A stretch of 64,000 bases of DNA from Ciona savignyi (lineage: Eukaryota; Chordata; Ascidiacea; Phlebobranchia; Cionidae): the NCBI GenBank assembly GCA_000149265.1, contig CH003301.1, positions 1,651,264 through 1,715,263 of the forward strand, given 5' to 3'. Below are positions 11,801 through 23,909 of this stretch, in pieces (the first letter of the stretch is position 1; every line of letters starts with the position of its first letter). Under the pieces are notes generated by a model. It was not told where the DNA came from. It searched no databases and saw only the letters and a program-made list of their open reading frames with translations. A program made the position numbers and the translations under genes.

Positions 11801-13192
11801 AGTTGTTTAGGTAGCAAAAAAGCAGTTCAAGCTGTGCTGAATAAGGTTAAATCGTTATTTCACAACGCATGTACACTATTTATTCATTTATTTGCTTTAT
11901 GTTACAGCCGATCGTGTTTTTTTAAACGTCTTTAATTAATAAGGCTTTATGGCTTAGTAGCTATTCGTGCTAAGTTTATGCAAAATTGAGTGGCAAAATG
12001 GGTTGTTTCCATTCCAGGATATGATGAGACGCGTTGAAAATGAGCATCGAACAAAGCTTGAACAGCTCAGCCAAATGAGGTTGGAACAAGACTCCGCACT
12101 AGATTTTACAAGAGATAGCTCTGTTAACGGAACTCATGTTGATTCTGTAAGTGGAAAGTTTTGTAGTTAATTATTGCATTATTTGGAAGATTGTTGAATG
12201 ATATGCATGTATAATTTTTTATTTGCACAACCAAATTTAACTACCTTTGAAGAATTTCTAAAAAGAAATAAATTATAAAAATGTTCATTAAAAACGGTAT
12301 ATATAAAAATGCAGGCATCCGAGATCTTCGATACTGAAAGCCGACCAAGTCCTGATCCTCTGTCATCGCGACAACATCTCACTATCGAGGAGAAGCAGAG
12401 GTTGGCGAGGATGAAAGAGCAGGAGAGCCGGATGAAAAGAAGTGGAGACTTGAAGCCTGTTAGTCTCATGAAACCACCAGCGAATAACACGGTACATGCG
12501 AAGGTAAATTGTGGGGAATTTATTTTATATTCACTGCAATAGCAGATGTCATCCTGATTAACCCAAAATATTTTCAGACGAAAGATCTGACTTCAACGCT
12601 CATGCAAAACAACTTGCATGCCATGGGCCCTAGTCAAGCTAAAACAATGTCATCTATGACATCACAACCAAGGTCATCTATGACCTCACAGCCAATGTCT
12701 TCTATGACATCACAGCCAATGTCTTCTAGGACATCACAGCCAATGTCCTTTATGACATCACAACCAAGGCCATCTATGATGACTCAACCTATAGCTCCAA
12801 TGACATCCCAACCGAATTACAACTTAACAATGATGTCATCACAGTCAACTAACTTTACCCCATCAGCAACACACACATCTGTGGTGACTCCAAGTAATAC
12901 TTGGAATAATCATTTAAAACATGGCATGAATGGTAACTCGTACGGAATGCAAAAATCCACCACATTTCCAAGTTACAATGGTGCTTCTTCTAATCAAGGC
13001 TTTAATGGAATGGGTTTAAATTCCCAGAAAAACTTAAACAATGTGTCAAATCCATTTTTACAGCAAAATACGCCACATGGTAATATGCAAACACCGCCTT
13101 TAAATAACGTGCAAAATCAGTTTACCAGTAGCCAGGCTAACTGTAAACCTAATAACTTAAGTAAACAGGATCTTTTGGATTTTTTAGGATAA
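5896..13192 (+). CDS. SCYL2: SCY1-like pseudokinase 2 (SCYL2/CVAK104 orthologue), 14 exons
   Basis: Exons 5896-6078, 6663-6820, 7040-7181, 7876-8022, 8263-8484, 8877-8993, 9294-9419, 9940-10116, 10443-10679, 10939-11107, 11507-11616, 12018-12146, 12315-12503, 12578-13192. All phases fit and give about 906 residues (human 929). The pseudokinase domain covers roughly residues 30-330. The catalytic-loop HRD is replaced by HGN (VKMVHGNLCPESI) and DFG by GFD (KIAGFDYC), so phosphotransfer is doubtful, as known for this family. APEYIL and the VRPDAEQMT segment are conserved. A HEAT-like helical region (about 340-600; VPFVLPNVLLIAE) and a charged helix EEKQRLARMKEQE follow. The tail is Ser/Gln/Asn-rich with an NPF motif and ends QDLLDFLG, similar to the vertebrate DLKDLFG end. 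Family role: binds clathrin and AP2, acts in clathrin-coated vesicle traffic between endosomes and the trans-Golgi. The start matches the family N-terminus (small LKNSLSS segment, then GNPLLREYD). Confidence 0.96.
12650..12817 (+). repeat. 24-bp coding minisatellite in the last SCYL2 exon
   Basis: Seven in-frame 24-bp units encode variants of the octapeptide SSMTSQPM (SSMTSQPR, SSRTSQPM, SFMTSQPR, PSMMTQPI, APMTSQPN). Outer units are more diverged than inner ones, as in a growing tandem array. It lies in the disordered C-terminal region. Confidence 0.9.
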
Positions 13193-13664
13193 CTTTTTTG
13201 CATTAAAATTTTAATTTATTTTTTCTCTTCTATTTATTGTGATATTAACATGGATATTGTTATGCTTCTTCAATGCAGATTGTATAAATTTTGTGCTTTA
13301 GACTTTGTTATTTAAGCTGCTTTATAGAGTTCTTAGTGAAGTGCTACTTTAATTTACTTGTTCTTAAAGTGCAATGTCGCAACTTGAATTATATGTAACT
13401 ATTTCATTGAACGAATATATCTGTATAACTGATTTTTTTATTACATGTTTAGTCACCGGAAAGAAATTTGTTATTCCGTGAAATATTTATAGGTTAACAC
13501 TTTCCTATTCAATTACTCATTCCAAACGTGAGGCTAGTTACCTGATTTCTAATGAATAATTTTTAATGATTTGACTCAAAACTCTGGAAAACTTGGTTGT
13601 AACAAAATTGTTGGGACAACAGGCAAACAGTATGTGATCCCGTTATCAGTTAATTCCTGGTATG
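13193..13664. other. SCYL2 3'UTR and downstream intergenic DNA
   Basis: AT-rich; no coding signal. An ATTAAA hexamer lies shortly after the stop and could serve polyadenylation. Confidence 0.4.
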
Positions 13665-13978
13665 ATAGAATATCCATGTTTGTCCTCATGGATGGGAAAA
13701 CACGTAGGCAGATCACCTGTCGTTCACCGCCGGGTTACCGGAGTTATTGCAGTGTGTTGTGTATTATACATTCCTTCAATTTGGTATAACCCATTAATCC
13801 GTTCCTTCAATTTGGTAGAACCCATTAATCCGCAGAGTTCAGGCAATCTTAAGTGTTAACCTTGTTCAGGCAATGTTAACCTTACCGAAGGACATAACTG
13901 ACAAACTAGCGACCAGTTTCGAATCTGCAACCTTTAGGTTGAAATGCGTCGCACTAAACCACCAGACTAGCCGGTCGG
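13665..13978 (-). repeat. SINE copy with an internal tandem duplication
   Basis: The same tRNA-derived family, minus orientation. A segment of about 29 bp containing 'ccttcaatttggta' and 'acccattaatccg' occurs twice in succession near 13770-13832, and a shorter 'gttcaggcaat' phrase is also repeated. The head is diverged. Confidence 0.75.
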
Positions 13979-14854
13979 TTAGGTTTCCCCATAAAATAAA
14001 CCCATTTTTTGTGTGGTCAGTCGCATTTTGATACTGTCGCGTATCAGCACAGTCAGTTCAAGTAGTAATTTTACATTTTATAAAAAAAAAATCGATGCGT
14101 CGTTCACTTATCTCTTGATGTAATGTCGATGACAGATCCAGGGTGCTTGAAAGTAGTCGATAACTACTTACGTTCAGACGCCAAATTTAATGTAACACAG
14201 CGTTAAAGGATTTGGCAGGCAAAAAATAGAACGTTTTGAAAATCACGCCTAAAATTTATTTCACGAAAATTTGAACATGACCGAAGTGAACACAACAGAA
14301 ATTGCGCCGTTGTCAGTGGCACAGTTACAACGCTTGAGTAACTTTATTGTGAGTGGTAACCGCAGGCGCACAAAACAAAACGCAGTTGTTCCTCACTACG
14401 TCATAAAAATTGCGTATTTGGTGTAATGTCACTTCTGACGTATCGTTTAACAGGAATCGATCAGGAAATATACGGTAGCTTGAAGTAACAATTAAAAAGG
14501 TACCGGTATAGTAAAGGCGGTATTGTGGCAGACTACCGGTTACAAAAATATACTTTTGCTAGGGGTTACAATGTGAGGAAAAGTAAAAAGAGGAAAGGAG
14601 TCCACACTAAAATTAATAGGCCCATTGAAACGCCAAAGTTAGTTTTGGTTTGAGATGAGTGTGCATGTTGCTATCATAAATGCTATGTGCGCAGTTAGCT
14701 TATATGTAGTTTGTTGGACCGTGAGCCAAATAAGGAATAATAGGGGATCAAAACTGACTGCTGGTTTTCCTGAACCCATTGGTTAAACAAAAACTATACC
14801 GGTAACAATGTCTTTATCGAGTTCAATACTCTAAAATACGACAGTATAATAAGT
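13979..14854. other. intergenic region without recognised feature
   Basis: Mixed sequence; no ORF with family similarity and no clear repeat. Confidence 0.35.
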
Positions 14855-14911
14855 ATGGCAATAGATGCAACGGTAAAAGGAGGGAAAGCATCCAGTGGGA
14901 AAACCAGACTA

Positions 14912-15162
14912 AAACGGGTGCCTCTAAATACTACAGGACCGCTTCGAGCGCTTGGATCGCTTGAATCACTTAGATTGCTATGGAAAGTAATTCTAACCCT
15001 GTTCCAAACACTAATCTCAACCCCAGAACTAATTTTAACCCCAACCCTAACATTAATATCTTGGCTTTTGTAATTACGAATAATAGTAAGCGATCCAAGC
15101 GATTCAAGCGATCCAAGAGGTCCAAACGGTCCTGTAGTATTTAGAGGTACCGGACAAAAATT
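14912..15162. repeat. imperfect inverted repeat with roughly 65-bp arms
   Basis: The left arm (about 14912-14975: gcctctaaatactacaggac, then 'gcttggatcgcttgaatc') is mirrored by the right arm (about 15085-15162). Each arm holds short internal repeats of 'gcttggatc/gcttgaatc'. The spacer of about 100 bp carries 'ctaaccc/ccaaccctaa'-rich sequence, and a related phrase (aacactaatctcaaccccag) recurs once after the right arm. Consistent with a MITE or foldback element; I found no flanking target duplication. Confidence 0.6.
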
Positions 15163-16410
15163 ATGAAAACTAATTTTAACCCTGCTTCAAACACTAATCT
15201 CAACCCCAGAACTATTCCTAACTATCACTAAAAATTAAACACTAACTCTAATGCCATAATCTTTATTTTAGTGTGCTCTTTCTCTCATTTTAGTTCCCCC
15301 CGGTAATGGCACATAAATTTATCATGTGGCATGGACAACAACTGCTGTCTAGATGTTTGTGTCTTAAATGGTAGCGGAAGTCCGCTGAACTCAGTAAATT
15401 TATGTTTGGACTAAAGTGCTGTCGGGCTTCACTTGTCTGTGTGATGAGCAGGGCAGGACAACACACTATGGTAGTAGAAAGCAGGGACAGCGCACTATTC
15501 TGCGGAACAGTGGAGGGAGGAGGTGTATTTTTGTCACTAACATTTTAAGCGGTATGGGTAAGGGTATATCATGAACGAGACCCCGTGGTAAAACCTTTTC
15601 CGCTCAGGTTAATGACTAAATACACTGTCCCGCACAATCCGATTGTAAGCAAAAGGTAATCTGACGATCACTCATATATGTTAGTACTGTTCCTCGCGTT
15701 TTTCGATTCATGGTCCATGCCATAAGGATAAAATATGATTATCCTATTTTTATTCTATTATGTTCAGTAACTGGTAAGCATTATCATTGATATTATTTTG
15801 TACATTATTTTCTCTTAGAATTAAACTTTTTTTTAATCGTGTCAAATAGATTTCGGTGGTAAAATTTGCTGAATTCTGGGACAACTTTAAAATTGATAAA
15901 TTCTGGGACAATAATTGACGTAGGTTACAAAAGAAGAAAATGTCATATTCAGTTAATATTTTACATTGTTGTTGACTGCTGACTGAACAGTGGCTGGTTG
16001 TGGAAACAGAGAAGCAGTTTTTATTAGAAAACAAGCCAACTTTTAAAGTAAGGTGCCATATTTTTTATTTTATTGATAATTTAAGTTTTAAACTTTATAT
16101 TTTTGTTCTTTAATATAATAGTATATATTTTATATTTACATTACATAATTTGCCGATTAGGTGAGAAAACACAACCGTTCATTGTATATAGACATTCTGA
16201 ACTGAATCTGAACTAATGACTAATAAATCCAAATCAAAATGATCATCAAAAATAAATAATATAAATATAGTCATTTAGGGATGTTTATTTATAAATAATA
16301 TTTAAATACGTAGGCTATATATTCCCACATGCAATTCTTACATTTCATTTACCGAACATTTTAGATGTTAAGAAATATCACAACAAAATTTTACTTTGAT
16401 TTTTTCAGAA
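15163..16410. other. intergenic region upstream of REEP
   Basis: 15290-15560 is more GC-rich than its surroundings and has a short perfect hairpin (agcgga...tccgct near 15372), but no ORF or RNA family that I recognise. The rest is AT-rich. A pyrimidine tract ending CAG at 16406-16408 lies two bases before the REEP start codon. Confidence 0.4.
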
Positions 16411-19400
16411 ATGGGTGGTGCAGTGGTCTCAAGACTAGTCATGTAAGCAGCTTTTTAATCACTTTTCAATACTGCTATTTTTTCTGTGGTAAAACTAGAT
16501 TGCTAATTTCACTTAGCAGATGTGGTCTTTCAAAAAAGAGCCAACATTGTTAAACAAGATAGCTGTTGGTTGTCACTGATCACAAACAATTAACCAAAAC
16601 TTCTTTTTAAAAAGTTGCCATTAACACATTTTTAAAATTATAACAAATACTTCTTTTGGCTATTCTAGAAGGCATTTGTTTATAAATTATAACCCACCCG
16701 TCAACCATGTTAATGAATTAAATATTGCCACTCTGAAACATTATTAGAAAACAGCACAACTAAATAATCATCTTTTTCAGAGTAAGCACAGGCTTATTGT
16801 ACCCTGCTTATTCATCATATAAAGCTGTTAAGTCTGCAAATGTTAGAGAATATGTAAGTATTTTCAATGGACTACCATAATTTGTTGTGTAGTAAAAGTA
16901 AGGTAACAAGAAAATTCAAAGGTCTAAAAAATATTGAGAATTAAGTTTGTACTGGTTACAGCATTTATTATTGTGATTTATATTAACTCTACTGGTGGAT
17001 TAAGGAGTAAAACAAATATTGTGATCAAGCCATCATTTATCCTCAAGAAATGGTGTAATAGAACCATACTCGTAATGTTTTCAAAGTCACTGAAATAAAC
17101 ACTGTCATATGATATTCCCTTTAAGTCGCTATCAACTGGTATGGGAAGACATTGACTATTATAAAATTACCTGTCAGAACGGGTTTTTGGATTTATTGTC
17201 ATGAATTAATGTTTGATAATTTCAAATAAAATAAATTTTTTCAATTATATTTAATTGTTTTTTTTCAAATATATTTATTTGAATCTATTGAAAACATAAC
17301 CTCTCAGAGTCTCAGCATACTCTGACACAAATTAATCAGTTAACAGCAAAACAAGCGCCTGTTAATCTCTCTTCCTATTTTCTTGATAATGTAGTCAATA
17401 CATTAAATAAGATTTTTGCGAATTTACGGTTAAGTAGCTACTGGAGCATACAGAACTCCTGCGTAAATTCCAGCCACAAATTACTGTGTTAGAGAAATAG
17501 CAGTTGTGCGTAGAAGACCTATGTAGCTCAAATGCTTTGGCCAAGTCAATCTTTTTAACGTTGAAGAAAATTGTTTAACCAGCTAAAACATTGTAATTGT
17601 CCAGGTTCAATGTAAATAACATTATTCCACACTGGACATCTGTAAATAAAAGACATGTTTGATTTCACATAGAGAATTTTTAACTTTCACTATAGCTCTT
17701 CGCAATCATGCTGCCATATTGCACTAGAGATTATATCAGTATTAAATGTATTTATTCTATATTACAGGTAAGATGGATAATGTACTGGGTGGTATTTGCT
17801 TTGTTCTGTAGTGCAGAAACTATTACAGATATTTTTCTATCATGGTGAGTATTAAATATAATCAATTTAAAAATTACTTAGTTTCTGACAGGTAATCTCA
17901 ATAATCCCAAGAGACGCATCACATGCTTTAAATAACTGTGTGATTATATTGTGTCATGTGGTTAGTAGTCGTTGTCCGCAGAACTATATTACTGCAGCTG
18001 CAGCTATTCAAAGATCCTAAACAAATTAAGCCTACTGTGAACTATTATCTGTTCACACTTTAACATCGCAGTTGCCCAAATAAAAACTGTAACAGTGGTT
18101 ATACAGTTCAGCTGCTTTTTGTCGATACATTAATGTTTGTTGCAAATTGTTATTTGGTATTTTAACAAATCTATGTGTTGGTAGATCAATTTACATTCTC
18201 GGTCAGTTTTTTGTTTTGATCTTGTTATTGTTTCAACAGGCTTCCATTCTATTATGAAGCAAAAATGGTTTTTGTTATATGGTTGTCATCGCCATACACC
18301 AAAGGTTCACGATATCTTTATCGGAAGTTTATTCATCCTAACCTTTCAAAAAGGGAGCAGGTACAACAATGCTTCATTTTAATCAAGTTACTGATAAACA
18401 AGAAAGTAATTTTTGTATCAATAAACAGATAGTTTGCCGCTATAGGAAACAGATAGTTTGTCGCTATAGGTTGTACTTTCCATCCTGTACTGTGAGTGAA
18501 ATGAATTGCATTATCTTAAAATAGGACGTTCAATGGTGTGGATGCATCAGACACTTTAAATACCGTCTTAGATACATCAAGATCAAACACTTTAAATACA
18601 GTCTTGTACAAACATATGCTCATCTTACTTATTGGATCAATATAATAAGATCTGCCAAATAAATGACATGTTATTAACTCTAATACGGGGTTCTAATGCA
18701 ACATAAATTACATGATGGATTAAGTGGTCTGAAGCTGATGCATCATCTGACATGTATATAGTTTTTAACGTCATTTTAGCCAAATATAAAAATTAATATT
18801 GTTTAGAGATTACATATACCTAGATTCTGATAATGGTTAACTGATAGAAAAAAACATAGGTAAACGGTGTCTCGGTAATTGTTCTGTCAGTTTCTAGTCC
18901 ACTGAAATATTAAAATATCCAAATCTCTTTAATTGGACATGCCTTTGTGTTCAATTGTTAAAAAATTTTTAGCTTAACCTTTCACGATAAAACTGAAATT
19001 GGATCAGTAATGTAAAACCCTTAATATTGTTTGGAAGTACTAACCTTAAATTGCAACATATTTTTCAGGATATAGATTTATTTTTAGAGAATGCACGAGA
19101 CAAAAGTTACCAGACGATGGTGAGTGTTGGGTCAAAAGGTATAAACATGGCGGCGAACGTTGTGGTTACTGCAGCTGTGAAAGGACAAGCTGTTGTCACC
19201 GATAAATTGAAGAGTTACAGCGTCATGGACTTGACCAAGTTACCAGACACAGCAGATGTACATCTTCAACAACCCAGTAATTTCATATTTATTGCATATC
19301 ATGAGTTATCGCCCAGTTTTAAAACAGTTCTTATATTGAACTGCTTTATAATAATAAATTTTCTAAATTTAAAATTAGAGATCAAAGGGAGGTGTTCAAA

Positions 19401-22266
19401 ACTGCTTACATTTGTAAATGTTTATTGTCACTGAAATAAGTTCTGTACATTTTAACCAACATCCTTTCCGTATTTAATACAACCTGTAGTGTTTGGTTTT
19501 AACTTTAAATCATTTTTGTTTTATTAATTCATAAACAACAGCCCAAATTGGAAAGTTTTTGATTCAAATACATTCAGTTGATGAATGATTTCCCACAGTG
19601 CGGATAGCCAACCCGGGAAGAGTACGGGAGAACATGCAATCACGAGCCAACCCCATAGTTGCCATTGAACCATACACTGACAATGAAAACACTGACCACG
19701 ACCCACGTTTATTGTCGCAGTTTAAATCTTATTCAATGATGAATCTGAGCCAAAATGATGCCCAAGTAACTGACGGCAAGTTGTTTTCATTCTGTATTTA
19801 ATTTTATGTTTGCAAAAATATGTCAGAAAGATAATTATTTCAATTGCTTACAATTGGTAGTATAGTGTTAATTTTAATAACTCCAAAGAGTAATTGTCTA
19901 AACCTTAAAATAGTTTATTTTTTGTATTTAAAATAGTGAAAATTTATAAGCCTAGTATGTATAGCTCGTAAATCCAGTATTTAGCAACTATGGTTACTTG
20001 TTTCTGCCCTGAGGCTATAAGTGTTGCCTGTTTGTAACAAAGGTCATTTTTGCCAATTCTTTTCTAAACTGCTTTGTATGTAGTATGCACTGCATAAAAA
20101 AAGCACCTAAAATTGTCAAGTTCATTACTAACCTGTTTTGATAACATGATCCAGATTTTCTTGAGATCTGTTATGCGAACACATAAAATAAAGTTATTTG
20201 TTTCTCATGCTACAACCGTTATAGTTTTAAAAATTGAGAAAATCCGAACTGAATATATCAGTTTGTTCATATTTATGTTCATAGTCGATATTTTGGGCAA
20301 TTTTTAGTTTTACATACTGAGATATAACACACAAAAATTCCACCAAAACAGGTTTCAACCAAAACCTAACCGATGAATCGAATGACTTCGATGAGTTTGA
20401 TTCTGAACCTCCTTCATATACAATCGATGATATGAGGATTACTAGGAGAAGCAATTATGCCGAAGGTTGCCTTTTTTGATCATCTATTTATATACTTTAG
20501 TTTTTATTTTGGGTGTTTTCGAATAAAACAGCAATTTACCTTATATTTTTGATCTGTTTAAAAGATTTGTTGTGGTGCATTTAATTTATTAACTAAGAAT
20601 TGATTTTATGTTTTAATTAGTAAATGATCAATAATTTTAGGCTTTGCTCTTAAATGCATGTAGCTTATGCTTACCCTTCTTCGAAAAACTGCCAATGTAG
20701 CCAAACTATTTTTTTGATACTTGGACCTGGTATTCAAAATCTGTTATAGTTTTGGTCTTTGCGAATTTGGACACAATTTATTCAAAAGTACCAGATCATT
20801 TCCAATAATGATCCAATAATGAATGCTCAACACTGCTTTCTATAACCTTTCTTGCTTTTGCTAAACAAACAGAAGCAGTGCCACAGCCCGACGACTTTTC
20901 CACCCAGTTTTATACAATGCCTCGCAAGAAAAAAGGTGCAAAAAGCAAAACCATGCAGGTTGGCACACCATGTTACCACTTTCTTCATTCTTGGCTTTTC
21001 ACATTGCTATCTATATCTACTATAGTACACATTTTTAAAAGTGTGTGAAAATCATTTGTCCAAGTTTTACTAACAAAACCTGCCAATACTTTATTGTTAA
21101 ATTATTCGAAATAATGGTTCATGTACTATTTAATTATCATTTGAATGTAAGTATTAATCCACGTTATGAAATAACATTAGTATTTAATAATTACAAGCAT
21201 GCCATGGTTTTAATCTGCATGTGATGATCAATACTTTAAGTAGGATATGTCTTATTTCGTATATATAAAGGTAATCACCCTGGCTGAATTTTTTAATGGG
21301 GTGCCTTGATTTTACTAAAATGAATTATTTGGTGGCACTTTTTATAACCTTGCTTTAAAAAAAGTTGGTTTTGATCTGCGATATAGGAAAATACCTCAAA
21401 TTGGTATGATTGTTTTTTTTACTGGACTTGTTCTACCTGAACTATTACCTCTATATACTCCAACAACTTAGTCACATGGTTTTAATTTAAAATAAAACAA
21501 ATTCATTCAGTTAGCAGTGCCATGTTTTACAAAACTCAAGTCGTCAAACCTTGAGATCAACGCTGAGTGAACGGTATTCTTGTTCAGTAGTGGTTCTCTT
21601 AGTAGTCCAGCATGGTCATCAGCTAAACCATCATTTTCATCTCTTCATGCGTGATGTTTTTCTCTTTTAAATACAATCTTTTTCCAATGCTAGTTGCTAG
21701 TTTACTTAGAGGATAAAATTACTAGTTTAATTTTAAATGCATGACCATAGCCCTAAGCTTCCATTGCATTTCATAAGTGTGTTGTTTGTGTTACATTGCT
21801 ATTTATCTTATGTATATTGCACTTGCTCTGTCCCGGGAGCAGCTAATTGAGACTAATTTCGACATCCAAATTACAAATTGTTGGCATGTCAAACTAAAAG
21901 GTTCCATATTGAATTGCTATTAGCCATGTATTTGTATCAACAAAAGTTTTTTTGCCTAATTATTGTAGAATAAACCACTGTGTAAAGTTCTCTTAAGCAT
22001 TCTGGACTCCCACCCCAAATTCTGGATGATTTAAATAGTTTAACTCGTGTGCTTAATTAACTGGGATTTTGTCTAAATTTCTATTCAACCGCTATGTGAA
22101 AAATGTTAAAACCATAATTTATCAAATTGTATAAATTGTTTCATTAACTTTGCTTAACAAATTTTCCTCACAGCTTCCACCCCTTCCACCTGATACCCAT
22201 CTAGGTTTGAGGAGATCAAAGCGAAAATCAAAAGGAAAAATCCAGTATGATGAAATATCCGAATAA
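16411..22266 (+). CDS. receptor expression-enhancing protein, REEP1-4 type, 9 exons
   Basis: Exons 16411-16442, 16781-16853, 17768-17844, 18240-18360, 19069-19276, 19599-19775, 20352-20465, 20873-20958, 22174-22266; phases agree, about 326 residues. The TB2/DP1/HVA22 domain is clear: [20 protein letters not shown], then [28 protein letters not shown] and [18 protein letters not shown], with hydrophobic hairpins expected to insert into the ER membrane. A conserved helix ([20 protein letters not shown]) and an extended Ser/acidic tail ending in basic KRKSKGK follow. The SYKAVK/NVREYVRW pattern is of the REEP1-4 group (ER shaping, microtubule binding), not REEP5/6; which paralogue cannot be told. 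The protein is longer than the usual 200-260 residues because of extra tail exons. The intron after exon 6 starts GCAAGT rather than GT. The AG directly before the ATG suggests a trans-spliced or intron-bearing 5'UTR. Confidence 0.93.
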
Positions 22267-23909
22267 ATGTAAATTTCAAATATGCGGCAAACATTGCTTT
22301 TATACATGTTTCTAAATTTTTTATTTCTGTACAAATGATTCATGTTTGCATAAAATAATCTACTGTCGCTATTTAAGTATTTCATTCACAAAGCCAGAAC
22401 TTTCGATGGTTTGTTAATGTGTTAATGTCATGGTGCCAACTTCCGAAGGTCGAATTGGAAAATATGTGGAACTGCTGGCAGTGTGTATATAATACAGTTA
22501 AGGTTGTAATTTAGGCAATGTTGCACTCCGTTAAACTGTGCAAACAAAGTAAGATCAATTGGCATCTTGTTTATTATTTACAAATTTAAGCATTTGATGT
22601 ATTTTATTGTTGCAGCCAAATCTTTCCGTTATTACGCTATATTGGTGACAAGCGCTGGGTTAAATTTGCTATTTTGTGGTGTATAGTACATATCTGCTAG
22701 AACAAATTAAATTAGCAAAGTAATTATGTGCTTTTCTTTTGGTGTAATAATAATCCAATATTATAGAATAACAGTTAGATGATTATTACAGTAATTTCGA
22801 CATAAACATGATTTTGGTATGTTTTTTATGAAAAAACATATTTTTTAAGCAATTGATAGAAAAGCATTTTAAGTACTGTAGTTTCGGTTGTAATCCTCCC
22901 TGAAATCCATATTTTTCCTTTTTTTGTGTCATTTAAATATGTTTTAAAACTAGCATAAGTATATTTCAATTCACATTATTTATGTGCATTAGGAATTTTT
23001 GAAAATGGTTTCAAATTCTGTAATTTAATGGAAATATTTCCCATAGTTACAGTTGTCCCTCAAATGTACAAGACAAGCAAATGACACTTTTCAATTTTTT
23101 GGAACCTTCTGATAATTGGAGGTCGCAATATTTTACATTGTTATTTTATGCCAGTAATTGCAGGCTCTTTTTACTAATATATTTCCAATAATAAAGTAGT
23201 GATTCCATTTTTTCCACAACCACCTGGTAAGCTTTGTACTTCCAATGCTCTTTTTATATTCTTTTCATGAACTGCAAGAGTTTTGGAAGATTTAATTTTT
23301 GATCACTATTTTCCTATTTAGTCCACAAACCTACTTGATGCTTTGGTGTCACTGTGTTCGGCCGCAAACAGCATTTGCACATAGGCTTTACCAGGAAAAT
23401 AAATGCAACTTTTCCAACCAGTCTCGTATTTTAGCGATCTAGTGGTAATTATATCATTCAGCAGGAAAACTTATTTTGTATAGGATTGGCTACTTGATTG
23501 ACAGTACGGTAGCTATTGCAGTGTATTGTATATTTATAAACTTCAGAGCATAATTCATTTAAGTGTGAATTGAGGCAAGGCTGGTTATATTGTCAAATTG
23601 AGCGCAATTTAAACAGTGGTAAATACTAAATCCCCTTTAACAAAAATATATCGCCGGGTGGGCGGACCTATATATTGGATTTTCCAATAGTGAAATATAC
23701 CTTCGGCGGAACAGTAAACCGACCCACTAGTAGAATAAATGTTATCTTACAACCTTGTTGGCTTTCATTGGGCAAGCATTGTATTATTAAGACACACCTT
23801 AATAAGTTCTTTACCATTCAATGGTTTCAATGAAAACAACGGTTGATTTGAATAGAATATATTTAGATTTACTTGTACACAATAAGAAAAGATGAATCAT
23901 AGAAATATG
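22267..23909. other. tail-to-tail intergenic region between REEP and WDR44
   Basis: Contains the two 3'UTRs; otherwise AT-rich. A small imperfect palindrome near 23655-23735 (gggtgggcgg...ccgacccac, with ATTGGA/TCCAAT at its centre) is the only structure noted. Confidence 0.4.
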
